Below the pieces are notes generated by a model. That model was given only the letters and a program-made list of their open reading frames with translations, was not told where the DNA came from and searched no databases. Made by a program: the position numbers and the translations under genes. A stretch of DNA of 64,000 nt from Brotaphodocola faecis (GTDB lineage Bacteria > Bacillota > Clostridia > Lachnospirales > Lachnospiraceae), in contig NZ_JBBMFJ010000022.1 of the NCBI RefSeq assembly GCF_040096075.1, positions 1 to 64,000 on the forward strand, given 5' to 3'. This document shows, one piece after another, positions 8,052 to 17,216 of this stretch (position 1 is its first letter; each line of letters begins with the position of its first letter).

Positions 8052-10256
8052 ATGAAATACAAGATTGATGTGGTAAGAATCCGGGAAAACTCCATTCAGT
8101 TAAACGGATGGGTCATCGGAAAGACACCGGAGTCCAGAGCGGAGTTTGAGGTTCTGGACCAGAACAGAAGGCCGCTGGATATCAAATATGTGGCAACCCG
8201 CAGAGATGATGTCAGCCAGATCTATTACAAGCAGGTCTATGACCGGGATTATGGCTTTGATATTCAGTTCCCATACGAGCGCGGCGCGGATTACTGGCTG
8301 GTGATCCGCTGTGATGGAAAGACGGCCCGGGTGAAATATAATGAGGAGCTGATCGCGAAGCGGGCCAGCGTGGCACACAAGCGCATGGAAAAGATCAAGG
8401 ATCTCATGAACATGGAGACCGTGCATGTGGCGCTGGAATTTGGAAAAAAACATGGCTTAAAGGCCCTGCTTTTAAAGTCCCGCCACAAGCTGCAGGGACT
8501 GGATAACGACTATGACTACGGTGAGTGGTATGAGCTGACCCGTCCGAAGGAGGAAGAACTGGCAGACCAGCGCGAAACGAAGTTTGCGTATGAGCCGCTG
8601 TTATCCATTGTCATTCCGGCTTACAAGACTCCGGAGAAATACCTGCGCGAGATGCTGGATTCCATTCTGGCCCAGACCTACAAAAACTGGGAGGTCTGTG
8701 TGGCCAACGGAAGCCCGAAGGGTGAGGGTGCCATTGTCAGCCGCGTCATGGCGGAGTACACAAAGAAAGACAGCCGCTTCCATGTGTCGGAGCTGGGGGA
8801 TAACCTGGGCATTTCCGGCAACACCAACGCGGCCCTGGAGATGGCGAAGGGTGATTTCATCATCCTGGCAGACCATGACGACACCATTCCGGAGCATGCG
8901 CTTTACGAGGTGGCAAAGACCATCAATGAGCATCCGGACTGCGACGTGATCTACTCTGATGAAGACAAGCTGGATATGGACGGCGGCGCGCTGTTCGACC
9001 CGCATTTCAAGCCGGACTTCAACCCGGATCTCTTAACCAGCGTCAATTATATCTGCCATTTGTTTGTGGTAAAACGCAGCCTGTTAGACCAGGTGGGCGG
9101 CTTCCGTCACGAGTTTGACGGCGCCCAGGACTATGACTTTATCTTCCGCTGCACCGAGAGCGCAAAGGAAATCCGCCATATCCCGAAGGTGCTGTATCAC
9201 TGGCGCTGTCATCAGGAATCCACCGCCAGCAATCCGGAGAGTAAGCTGTACGCCTTTGAGGCGGGTGCAAGAGCCATTATGGCCCATTACGAGCGCTGCG
9301 GCATCCCGGCGGAGAAGGTGGAGAAGGGCGTAGATTATGGCATTTACCACACCACCTTTAAAATTCAGGGGGATCCGCTGGTGTCCGTGATCATTCCGAA
9401 CAAGGACCACAGCGTGGATCTGGACCTCTGCATCCGCTCCATCATCGAGCGGGCTACTTATAAGAACCTGGAGTTCATTGTGGTGGAGAACAACAGCACC
9501 GAGCAGGAAACCTTCGCCTACTACGAGAAGATCCAGAAGGAGTTCCCGCAGGTGAAGGTGGTGCGCTGGGAGCGGGAGTTTAACTATTCCGCCATCAACA
9601 ATTTTGGAGCAACCTTCGCAAAGGGCGAATACCTGATGCTGTTAAACAACGACACCGAGATCATTGCCCCGCGCCTGTTTGAGGAGATGCTGGGCTTCTG
9701 CCAGAGAAAAGAGGTCGGCATTGTGGGTGCGCGCCTGCTTTACGAGGATGACACCATTCAGCATGCCGGTGTGGTGATCGGCTTTGGTGGTGTGGCAGGC
9801 CACACCTTTATCGGCCTGCATGAGGCAGAGAACAGCTACTTCCACCGGGCTATGTGTGCCCAGGACTACAGCGCCGTGACGGCGGCCTGCCTGATGGTGA
9901 AAAAGTCTGTGTTTGAGGAAGTGGGCGGCCTGACCGAGGAACTGGCGGTGGCTTTCAACGATGTGGACTTCTGCCTGAAGGTGCGGGCAGCCGGTTATCT
10001 GGTGGTTTACGCGCCGTATGCGGTGATGCACCACTACGAGTCCAAGTCCCGCGGTCTGGAGGATACGCCGGAGAAGGTGGCACGCTTCAACCGTGAGTGG
10101 GCGCTGGTGGCAAAACGCTGGCCGGATATTTTACAGAACGGTGATCCGTACTACAACCCGAACTTAACCCTGAGAAAATCCGATTTCTCCCTGCGGGATC
10201 TCTTAAAAGAGAAGATCGGTGAGCCGTATAAGCTGCCTGAGCTCAAAGAGCAGTAA
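8052..10256 (+). CDS. Tandem-domain GT2 glycosyltransferase
   Basis: A 734-residue cytoplasmic protein with two family 2 glycosyltransferase domains. The first starts near residue 183 (LSIVIPAYKTPEKYL) with ADHDD as its metal site. The second starts near residue 445 (VSVIIPNKDHSVDL) with LNNDTE. Residues 1-175 form a beta-rich N-terminal module I do not recognise. Two GT2 domains in one chain often build a disaccharide repeat or add two sugars in sequence. The start is the ATG at 8052, with GAGGAG about 12 bases upstream. It is followed closely by another GT2 gene. Donor and acceptor are unknown. Confidence 0.8.
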   Translation: MKYKIDVVRIRENSIQLNGWVIGKTPESRAEFEVLDQNRRPLDIKYVATRRDDVSQIYYKQVYDRDYGFDIQFPYERGADYWLVIRCDGKTARVKYNEELIAKRASVAHKRMEKIKDLMNMETVHVALEFGKKHGLKALLLKSRHKLQGLDNDYDYGEWYELTRPKEEELADQRETKFAYEPLLSIVIPAYKTPEKYLREMLDSILAQTYKNWEVCVANGSPKGEGAIVSRVMAEYTKKDSRFHVSELGDNLGISGNTNAALEMAKGDFIILADHDDTIPEHALYEVAKTINEHPDCDVIYSDEDKLDMDGGALFDPHFKPDFNPDLLTSVNYICHLFVVKRSLLDQVGGFRHEFDGAQDYDFIFRCTESAKEIRHIPKVLYHWRCHQESTASNPESKLYAFEAGARAIMAHYERCGIPAEKVEKGVDYGIYHTTFKIQGDPLVSVIIPNKDHSVDLDLCIRSIIERATYKNLEFIVVENNSTEQETFAYYEKIQKEFPQVKVVRWEREFNYSAINNFGATFAKGEYLMLLNNDTEIIAPRLFEEMLGFCQRKEVGIVGARLLYEDDTIQHAGVVIGFGGVAGHTFIGLHEAENSYFHRAMCAQDYSAVTAACLMVKKSVFEEVGGLTEELAVAFNDVDFCLKVRAAGYLVVYAPYAVMHHYESKSRGLEDTPEKVARFNREWALVAKRWPDILQNGDPYYNPNLTLRKSDFSLRDLLKEKIGEPYKLPELKEQ

Positions 10257-10271
10257 GCTGGAGGAAGACGC

Positions 10272-11270
10272 ATGAAAAAAGTTACGATCATCATTCCAAA
10301 CTACAACGGCTTAAAATTCATGGAACCCTGTATGGCAGCTCTGGACAGGCAGCTTTGCCGTGACTTTCAACTGCTGGTGGTGGACAACGGTTCCACCGAC
10401 GGCAGCGTGGAATGGCTGAAGGAGCATGGGCTTCCTTCCATTTTTCTGGAGACCAACACTGGCTTTTCCGGAGCGGTGAATGTGGGGATCCGGGCCGCAA
10501 AAACACCTTATGTGATCCTTTTAAACAATGACACCGAGGCGGAGCCGGAGTATGTGGGCGAACTGTTAAAGGCAATTGAGACTTCGCCGAAGATTTTTTC
10601 TGTCAGCCCGAAGATGATTCAGCTCTACCATAAGGAACTGATGGATGACGCCGGGGATATGTACAGCATTATGGGCTGGGCGTACCAGAGGGGCGTGGGA
10701 CAGGAAATCGAACGCTATGACCGTCCCTGCCACATTTTTTCTTCCTGTGCCGGAGCGGCTATTTACCGCAGAGAGGTCTTTGAGGAGATTGGCTATTTCG
10801 ATGAGATGCATTTTGCGTACCTGGAAGACATCGATGTGGGATACCGGGCGAAGATTGCGGGATACTATAATTTATACTGTCCGTCTGCAAAGGTGTTCCA
10901 TGTGGGAAGCGGCACCAGCGGATCCAAGTATAACTCCTTTAAGGTAAAGCTGGCGGCCCGCAATAACGTGTACTTAAATTATAAGAACATGCCGGCCCCG
11001 CAGCTGCTGGTAAACAGTCTTCCGATTGCCGCCGGCATTGCCGGAAAGTACTGCTTCTTTAAAAAGCTGGGCTTTGAGAAGGATTATGTGGCCGGGGTTT
11101 TAGAGGGCATCCGGACCGTGAAAAAGACCCGGAAGGTTCCATACCGGAAGGAAGATTTTCGCAATTATCTTGCGATTGAATGGGAACTGATTTACGGCGC
11201 GGCGCTCTATATTTACGAGTTTTCCAGACGCCAGATCCGGAAAAAACTGGCTTCTGCAACAAAAAGTTAA
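10272..11270 (+). CDS. GT2 glycosyltransferase, rhamnosyltransferase-like
   Basis: A 332-residue family 2 glycosyltransferase with TIIIPNYNGLKF at the N-terminus, VVDNGSTDGS in the nucleotide pocket and LLNNDTE as the metal site. A later FAYLEDIDVGYRA segment is typical of WbbL/RfbF-type rhamnosyl and related transferases. The start follows GCTGGAGGAAG with 15 bp between it and the preceding gene. It probably extends the lipid-linked glycan in the cytoplasm. Assignment to rhamnose is by family resemblance only; no dTDP-rhamnose genes are in the window. Confidence 0.78.
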   Translation: MKKVTIIIPNYNGLKFMEPCMAALDRQLCRDFQLLVVDNGSTDGSVEWLKEHGLPSIFLETNTGFSGAVNVGIRAAKTPYVILLNNDTEAEPEYVGELLKAIETSPKIFSVSPKMIQLYHKELMDDAGDMYSIMGWAYQRGVGQEIERYDRPCHIFSSCAGAAIYRREVFEEIGYFDEMHFAYLEDIDVGYRAKIAGYYNLYCPSAKVFHVGSGTSGSKYNSFKVKLAARNNVYLNYKNMPAPQLLVNSLPIAAGIAGKYCFFKKLGFEKDYVAGVLEGIRTVKKTRKVPYRKEDFRNYLAIEWELIYGAALYIYEFSRRQIRKKLASATKS

Positions 11271-11416
11271 TAGAAATTTAATATACTGATCCAGAAAATT
11301 CGTGTATAATCGTTACGATTCCATTATGATGCCGGTAGACTGCCGTTTTGGCAGAACACTGGCAAATCCGTTGCTGTTTTGCCTGTTGAAAACAGCAGTT
11401 CATAAAGGTGGACTAT

Positions 11417-12838
11417 ATGATAAAAGATAATCAGACCAGACTGAACCGGCTGCATGTGCTTCTGGATGCACTGGTAATCGCGGTCGCCTATGTATTCAGC
11501 TGGTTTATTACACTGAAAAGCGGATTGTTCGGAGCAGATCTGGAGGCTGGTATCCTGCCGACCTGGTTTTACATGCGGGTCCTGGTGGTGGTCGTACCAG
11601 TCTATCTGCTTTTGTATACAATCTTTCATCTGTTTAAGCCGAAGCGGGTGCAGGGCAGGCGCCAGGAGTTTGCCAACATCTGCAAGGCAAACCTGATCGG
11701 ACTGTTCCTCTTTGGAACAATCCTCTATCTGGGAAGAAAGAATCCGTATCTGCGGGAGTTTTCAGCAAGATTCATGGCGGGCTTCTTTCTCACCAATATC
11801 GCAGCGGAGACGCTGGAGCGAAATCTGATCCGTACCGTGCTGCGTTCCATGCGCGCGAAGGGATACAATCAGAAACATATCATTCTGGTGGGCTACAGCC
11901 GCGCGGCGGAGGGATACATTGACCGCGTGCTGGCCAATCCGGAGTGGGGCTACCGGGTACGCGGCATTCTGGATGACCACAAACCGTGGGGCTATGACTA
12001 CCGCGGCATCAAGGTCATCGGAACCATGAAGGACCTAAAGCCGATTCTGGACATGAACCGTCTGGATGAGATTGCCATTACGTTAAGCCTGAAGGAATAC
12101 GGCGGTCTGGAACAGATCGTGGCAGTCTGTGAGAAATCCGGCGTGCACACTAAATTTATTCCGGATTACAATAAGGTGATTCCGACAAAGCCTTACACGG
12201 AGGACCTGCAGGGGCTTCCGGTTATCAACATCCGCCATGTTCCGCTGAACGATCCGCTGAACGCGGCTATGAAGCGGGCGGTGGATATTTTCGGTGCCAT
12301 TGTAGCCCTGATCCTGTTTTCCCCCATTATGCTGGTGACGGCAATTCTGATCAAGCTGACCTCTCCGGGTCCGCTGATCTACTGCCAGGAGCGGGTGGGA
12401 CTTCACAACCGTCCATTTAAGATGTACAAGTTCCGTTCCATGGAGGTGCAGGCACCGGAGAAGGAAAAGAGCGAGTGGACTACGAAACGGGATCCTCGTG
12501 TGACACCCATTGGCAGAGTGATCCGCAAAACCAGCATCGACGAGATGCCGCAGCTTTTTAATGTCCTGTTTGGCAGCATGAGCCTGGTGGGGCCAAGACC
12601 GGAGCGGCCGTATTTTGTAGAGCGGTTCAAGGAAGAAATTCCAAGATACATGATCAAGCATCAGGTTCGTCCGGGCATGACCGGTTGGGCCCAGGTGAAT
12701 GGCTACCGGGGCGATACTTCCATTACCAAGCGGATTGAGCACGATCTTTATTACATTGAAAACTGGACTTTGGGATTTGACTTTAAGATATTGTTTCTGA
12801 CATTTTTCAAAGGCTTTATTAATAAGAACGCCTATTGA
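11417..12838 (+). CDS. Undecaprenyl-phosphate sugar phosphotransferase (initiating transferase)
   Basis: A 473-residue membrane protein of the WbaP/CpsE polyisoprenyl-phosphate hexose-1-phosphate transferase family. About four transmembrane helices lie in residues 15-125, then a Rossmann-like domain (IILVGYSRAAEGYID), a further helix near 290-315, and the conserved catalytic C-terminus with KRAVDIFGA, KMYKFRSM, DEMPQLFNVL and SLVGPRPE. It starts glycan assembly by placing a sugar-1-phosphate on undecaprenyl phosphate. An upstream in-frame GTG at 11408 is possible, but AAAGGTGG is spaced correctly for the ATG at 11417. A gap of 146 bases with TATAAT at 11305 precedes the gene. Confidence 0.88.
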   Translation: MIKDNQTRLNRLHVLLDALVIAVAYVFSWFITLKSGLFGADLEAGILPTWFYMRVLVVVVPVYLLLYTIFHLFKPKRVQGRRQEFANICKANLIGLFLFGTILYLGRKNPYLREFSARFMAGFFLTNIAAETLERNLIRTVLRSMRAKGYNQKHIILVGYSRAAEGYIDRVLANPEWGYRVRGILDDHKPWGYDYRGIKVIGTMKDLKPILDMNRLDEIAITLSLKEYGGLEQIVAVCEKSGVHTKFIPDYNKVIPTKPYTEDLQGLPVINIRHVPLNDPLNAAMKRAVDIFGAIVALILFSPIMLVTAILIKLTSPGPLIYCQERVGLHNRPFKMYKFRSMEVQAPEKEKSEWTTKRDPRVTPIGRVIRKTSIDEMPQLFNVLFGSMSLVGPRPERPYFVERFKEEIPRYMIKHQVRPGMTGWAQVNGYRGDTSITKRIEHDLYYIENWTLGFDFKILFLTFFKGFINKNAY

Positions 12839-12880
12839 CCCGGTCGCCGGAGCAGGCAGGAATGAGAATGAGGTACAAAA

Positions 12881-15157
12881 ATGAGTCACGATTTTGACGA
12901 TGAGTTAGAGCGCAGTACAGAGCGAAGAAGCAGACGCAACCCTCGCATGCGGGATACGCAGGGTTATGGTTCTTCCAGACAGGAAGATGGCTATCCGTCT
13001 GAGCGGGAACGCTGGGAGAGCCGCCAGAGGAAGCGTCAGGAAGCAGCGGAGCGGGAACTGGATGTGATGGGAGATTCCCGCATCTACGCGATTCCGAAGC
13101 AGCCAAAACGGGAAAGTGTCCAGGAGCCCGCCGGCCGGAGATACGAGCCGGACATGCTGGACGAAATGGAGAAGGGCCGTGGACGCGCAGGTTCCAGGCG
13201 GAGAAGCAGCATGAGCGGAGAAACTTCTTTCCAGGCTGCAGCCGGATCTGATTACGGACAGGACGCAGCGTTCGACGCGGATGTGCGCAGCAGTGCCGCG
13301 CGGGAGACCGCTGGCAGCCGGGCGGTTCGTGAGGCTGCGGCCGGTAAGAACGTGGGAGGCGCCAGCCGGGGCGGCGGCCGCTCGGATTTTGGCCGCAGCG
13401 AGGCAAAGAAAAAACGCAGACGCCGCATTATTGCCATGATCGTGGCAGAGTGTATCGCGCTGGTGGCCATTTTCAGCTATGCCTTTATGGCCCGCATGAT
13501 GTCACAGATCCAGCGCTCCGAGGATTTCCAGATCAGCGAGATCAAGACCAACGATATCGCGATGGATGCGGAAGAGAATATGAAGGGTTACTGGACCATC
13601 GCCATTTTCGGTGTGGATGCTCGTGACAACGCCATCGAGAAATCCACGAACTCGGATGTTATTATCATCTGCAACGTGAACCGTGACACCGGCGAGATCA
13701 AGCTGGTATCCGTATACCGTGATTCTTACTTAAATATTAATGACAGTGGTTCCTACACCAAGATCAACCAGGCATATTTTGTAGGCGGCCCGAAACAGGC
13801 GGTCGAGGCGTTGAACCGCAACCTGGATCTGCAGATTCAGGATTACATGACCTTTAACTGGAAAGCCGTAGCCAACGCGATTGACGTTCTGGGCGGTGTG
13901 GACATTGAGCTGAGCAAGGCGGAGTTCTTCTATATTAACTCCTTCATTACCGAGACGGTAAAGGCAACCGGCATTGGCTCCCACCAGCTGAAACAGGCAG
14001 GCATGAACCATTTAGACGGTGTTCAGGCGGTAGCGTACGGACGTCTTCGTCTCATGGATACCGACTACGCGCGTACCGAGCGCCAGCGTAAGATCATTGC
14101 GCAGGCGTTTGAGAAATCCAAGAAAGCCGATTTCCAGACTCTGTACACCCTGATCGGAACGGTGTTCCCGCAGGTATCTACCAGTATCGGAGTAGATGAC
14201 CTGGTAAGCAATGCCAAAAATATCAGCAAGTTCCATCTGGGAGAGACCACCGGATTCCCGCAGGCACGTGGCGACGCGAACATGGGCAAGAAGGGGGCCG
14301 TGGTTGTTCCGGCTACTCTGGAGAGCAATGTCATTGAACTGCACAAGTTCCTCTTTGGCGACGAAGATTATACTCCGTCTGAGACCGTTAAGAAGATCAG
14401 CGCGAAGATTTCTTCCGATACCGGCATTTATAAAGAAGGACAGTTTGTGGGTAATGTCGGAACCGGCGGCGGTGTGGTACAGCCGCAGAAGACCAAGGCG
14501 GCTTCCACCAAATCCTCCGAAAAGTCCAAGGATGAGGAAGGCTACCAGACTGTATATGAGTACGACAAAAACGGCAAGAAAGTCAGCAAAAAGCTTAAGA
14601 TGGAGACCGATGCGGACGGTAAGTATGTAAAGTACGAGACCGACGCAGACGGATTCCTCGTAAAGGATGAGACAATTTCCGGCAGCCACAGCGTTACAAC
14701 AGCGGTAGAGACCGATGAAAATGGAAACCTGAAAGAGTCCGAAAGCCGCAATAACCATAAGAACAATGAGAGTTCGGCCAGCGAATCCGGAATTGCGGAT
14801 ACTAAAGTAACAGACCGGCCGGGAGGCACATCGGAGAGTACTTCCGCGTCTCATCCGGGAAGCACCACGGAGAGCAGTTCAGCCAGCCATCCGGGAAGTT
14901 CTACCACCCCGACTACGGCGGCGTCTCATCCGGGCAGCATCAGTGAGAGTACATCGTCCGGTTCCGGCAGCACGGTTCCGACTGCGGCGTCCCATCCGGG
15001 AAGCAGCACCACGCCAACCAGCGCGGCCAGCCATCCGGGCAGCACGTCCACGACGCCAACCAGCCCGGGCACCGGAAATGTTTCATCCGGTGGACCATCC
15101 GGAAGCGGAAACAGTTCTTCTTCTGTATCGGGAACCGTAGCGGGACCGGGACAGTAA
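12881..15157 (+). CDS. LytR-CpsA-Psr (LCP) glycopolymer ligase with repeat tail
   Basis: A 758-residue protein. Residues 1-178 are a charged, disordered cytoplasmic region rich in Arg and Glu. One transmembrane helix follows at about 180-205 and the LCP catalytic domain at about 230-430, with FGVDARDN, SDVIIICNVN and VSVYRDSYL, including the conserved Arg and Asp residues. LCP enzymes transfer undecaprenyl-linked glycans to peptidoglycan outside the cell. The last 230 residues are low-complexity Ser/Thr/Gly with YEYDKNGKK-type repeats and five ASHPGS motifs, unusual for the family. It is the last gene of glycan operon 1 and is followed by a strong terminator. Confidence 0.87.
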   Translation: MSHDFDDELERSTERRSRRNPRMRDTQGYGSSRQEDGYPSERERWESRQRKRQEAAERELDVMGDSRIYAIPKQPKRESVQEPAGRRYEPDMLDEMEKGRGRAGSRRRSSMSGETSFQAAAGSDYGQDAAFDADVRSSAARETAGSRAVREAAAGKNVGGASRGGGRSDFGRSEAKKKRRRRIIAMIVAECIALVAIFSYAFMARMMSQIQRSEDFQISEIKTNDIAMDAEENMKGYWTIAIFGVDARDNAIEKSTNSDVIIICNVNRDTGEIKLVSVYRDSYLNINDSGSYTKINQAYFVGGPKQAVEALNRNLDLQIQDYMTFNWKAVANAIDVLGGVDIELSKAEFFYINSFITETVKATGIGSHQLKQAGMNHLDGVQAVAYGRLRLMDTDYARTERQRKIIAQAFEKSKKADFQTLYTLIGTVFPQVSTSIGVDDLVSNAKNISKFHLGETTGFPQARGDANMGKKGAVVVPATLESNVIELHKFLFGDEDYTPSETVKKISAKISSDTGIYKEGQFVGNVGTGGGVVQPQKTKAASTKSSEKSKDEEGYQTVYEYDKNGKKVSKKLKMETDADGKYVKYETDADGFLVKDETISGSHSVTTAVETDENGNLKESESRNNHKNNESSASESGIADTKVTDRPGGTSESTSASHPGSTTESSSASHPGSSTTPTTAASHPGSISESTSSGSGSTVPTAASHPGSSTTPTSAASHPGSTSTTPTSPGTGNVSSGGPSGSGNSSSSVSGTVAGPGQ
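14846..15043 (+). repeat. ASHPGS-coding repeats in the LCP tail
   Basis: Five irregularly spaced copies of an 18-base unit encode A-S-H-P-G-S within the extracellular tail of the LCP protein. They are separated by Ser/Thr-rich linkers (STTPT, TESS). Wobble differences between copies show the repeats are not a very recent expansion. Confidence 0.75.
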
Positions 15158-15182
15158 GAAAAACAATATCATAAAGTAACGA

Positions 15183-15222
15183 AAATGCCAGGGGCGCCAG
15201 ATTGGCGCCCCTGGCATTTTTT
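15183..15222 (+). terminator. Strong Rho-independent terminator, end of glycan operon 1
   Basis: A perfect 16-bp stem (15183-15198 with 15204-15219) around a 5-base loop runs into a T tract. It lies 25 bp after the LCP gene and separates the glycan operon from htrA. Confidence 0.93.
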
Positions 15223-15358
15223 GTATGGGAATCGGGTTTTATTTGGGGAGAGGCAGTGTTCACAATTAAATTGAAAAGGGAACACAATTGCAACACATTT
15301 TTCTGTTATAGTTCTTTACAGAGTTAAGGAAAAGAAGTACAGAAAGGAGATCATCATT

Positions 15359-17137
15359 ATGTACGAAGAAGATAGAGATAACAGAGAACATGATTCGGAA
15401 GCTGGTTACAGTGACCGCACCGATGAACATATGGAATACCGCAGTGAAGCATCTCGCAGGGAAGAAAATCCGGAGATCAGAAGCGAGCAGCATCTGACAC
15501 AGGAAGGCAGTCAGAATAACAGTGCATGGCAGTCCGTTGCGCAGGAAAGCAGCCAGAATAACAGCGCATGGCAGTCCGCACCACAGGGAAATAACCAGAA
15601 CAGCAGTGCATGGCAGTCCGCTTCGCAGGGAGACAGCCAGAGCAGCAGCGCATGGCAGTCCGCACCACAGGGAAATAGCCAGAACAGCAGTGCATGGCAG
15701 CCTGCTCCGCAGGGAGACAGCCAGAGCAGCAGTGCATGGCAGTCAACCCCGCAGGGAAGTGCAGCTTCCTGGAGCGCTCAGGGTTCTGCCCAGGACAGCA
15801 GACAGGCAGATGCCCAGGCACAGGAACAGCATCATACAACCGGCGGCTGGGCACCGCGCAGACCGGAGTTCCATCACGCCTCTCATCAGAGACCGGAACA
15901 CACAAAACGCAGTGGCCGTAGCCTGGCAGGAAAGATTGCCGGTGTTACCGCGGCAGCAGTCCTGTTTGGCACGGTAGCCGGTGGCACGATGTTTGCGGTA
16001 GATACCGCGGGCGAGTACCTGAAGGGACAGTACACCACCATTGGTCAGACTGAGACGCAGGCGCAGGTAAAGGTAGCGCAGGATGATGACGGCAGCAGCA
16101 CCACTGCCGGAGCACCGGTTACCTCCGCAATTCAGACCGATGTTTCTTCTATTGTTGAGAAAGCTATGCCGTCCGTTGTTGCCATCAACAACACCATGGT
16201 CATGCAGCAGCAGACCTGGTTCGGACCGAGCCAGACCGTAGAAGTTCCGAGCAGCGGCTCCGGAATCATTGTGGGCCAGAATGATGAAGAACTTCTGATT
16301 GTAACCAACAACCACGTAGTTGCGGACTCCAAAGAACTGACCGTTACCTTCATTGATAACTCCCAGGTCAGTGCAGCCATCAAGGGTACGGATTCCGAGA
16401 CGGACCTGGCAGTCATTGCCATCCCGTTAAAGGATATCCCGTCTGACACCATGAGTCAGATCAAAGTCGCAACCCTCGGTGATTCCGACGCGTTAAAGGT
16501 TGGCCAGGGCGTCATTGCCATTGGTAATGCCCTTGGTTATGGCCAGTCCGTAACAGTAGGTTATGTCAGCGCATTAAACCGTGAAGTGAAGGCAGAGGAT
16601 CAGACCAGCCGCACTCTGCTCCAGACCGATGCAGCCATCAACCCTGGTAACAGTGGCGGCGCTCTTTTAAATATGAAGGGCGAGGTTATTGGCATCAACG
16701 CAGCCAAGTATTCTTCCACTGAGGTGGAAGGTATGGGTTACGCCATCCCGATCTCTCAGGCACAGGATATCATCAACGAGCTGATGAACAAGAAGACCCG
16801 TGTCGCAGTCGATGAGGCAGAGCAGGGTTATCTGGGAATTCAGGGCCAGAATATTGATGAGACCGCAGCAAGTATGTATGGCATGCCGAGAGGTATCTAT
16901 GTATACAAGATCGTAGAGGACAGTGCGGCATCCCAGTCCGATTTAAGAGAAAAGGATATCATCACCAAGTTCGACGGTCAGACTGTCCGCACCATGGCAG
17001 ATTTGAAAGATATGCTGACCTACTACAAAGGCGGCGACACCGTGAACTTAACCGTACAGTCCCTGGAGAATGGACAGTATGTAGAACGTACCGTACAGAT
17101 TACCCTGGGAACCAAACCGGCCGGTGAGACCAACTAA
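15359..17137 (+). CDS. HtrA/DegP-like membrane-anchored serine protease
   Basis: A 592-residue protein. Residues 1-180 are a polar cytoplasmic tail holding six 14-residue NSSAWQS-type repeats. One transmembrane helix (about 183-212) precedes an extracellular trypsin-like domain with His in TNNHVV (about 319), Asp in SETDLAV (about 349) and Ser in NPGNSGGA (about 431). A C-terminal PDZ domain follows (about 480-580, GYLGIQGQ onwards). HtrA proteases degrade misfolded exported proteins. The start has AAAGGAGATC upstream. It stands alone between terminators. Confidence 0.92.
   Translation: MYEEDRDNREHDSEAGYSDRTDEHMEYRSEASRREENPEIRSEQHLTQEGSQNNSAWQSVAQESSQNNSAWQSAPQGNNQNSSAWQSASQGDSQSSSAWQSAPQGNSQNSSAWQPAPQGDSQSSSAWQSTPQGSAASWSAQGSAQDSRQADAQAQEQHHTTGGWAPRRPEFHHASHQRPEHTKRSGRSLAGKIAGVTAAAVLFGTVAGGTMFAVDTAGEYLKGQYTTIGQTETQAQVKVAQDDDGSSTTAGAPVTSAIQTDVSSIVEKAMPSVVAINNTMVMQQQTWFGPSQTVEVPSSGSGIIVGQNDEELLIVTNNHVVADSKELTVTFIDNSQVSAAIKGTDSETDLAVIAIPLKDIPSDTMSQIKVATLGDSDALKVGQGVIAIGNALGYGQSVTVGYVSALNREVKAEDQTSRTLLQTDAAINPGNSGGALLNMKGEVIGINAAKYSSTEVEGMGYAIPISQAQDIINELMNKKTRVAVDEAEQGYLGIQGQNIDETAASMYGMPRGIYVYKIVEDSAASQSDLREKDIITKFDGQTVRTMADLKDMLTYYKGGDTVNLTVQSLENGQYVERTVQITLGTKPAGETN
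15509..15762 (+). repeat. 42-bp coding minisatellite in htrA-like gene
   Basis: Six units with an exact 42-base period (the AG-GCATGGCAG segment recurs at 15521, 15563, 15605, 15647, 15689 and 15731). Each encodes 14 residues of the type NSSAWQSAPQGDSQ. The period is a multiple of three, so gain or loss of units keeps the frame. Confidence 0.92.
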
Positions 17138-17162
17138 AAATAACCATATGATATGATGTATC

Positions 17163-17203
17163 AAGGCCGTGGAAACCGCCATGAAGCGGTTCCTGCGGCC
17201 TTT
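17163..17203. terminator. Hairpin between convergent htrA-like and subtilase genes
   Basis: A 17-bp stem (17163-17179 with 17186-17202, two G-U pairs and one mismatch) lies between two convergent genes. T tracts are short on both sides, so it is a moderate bidirectional terminator. Confidence 0.6.
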
Positions 17204-17216
17204 GCGGTATACAGAT

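Noticed and set aside
14012..14854. Reverse open frame of 280 codons opposite the LCP gene
   Set aside because: Shadow of a long, biased coding region; the plus-strand protein has clear LCP motifs and the reverse product resembles nothing.
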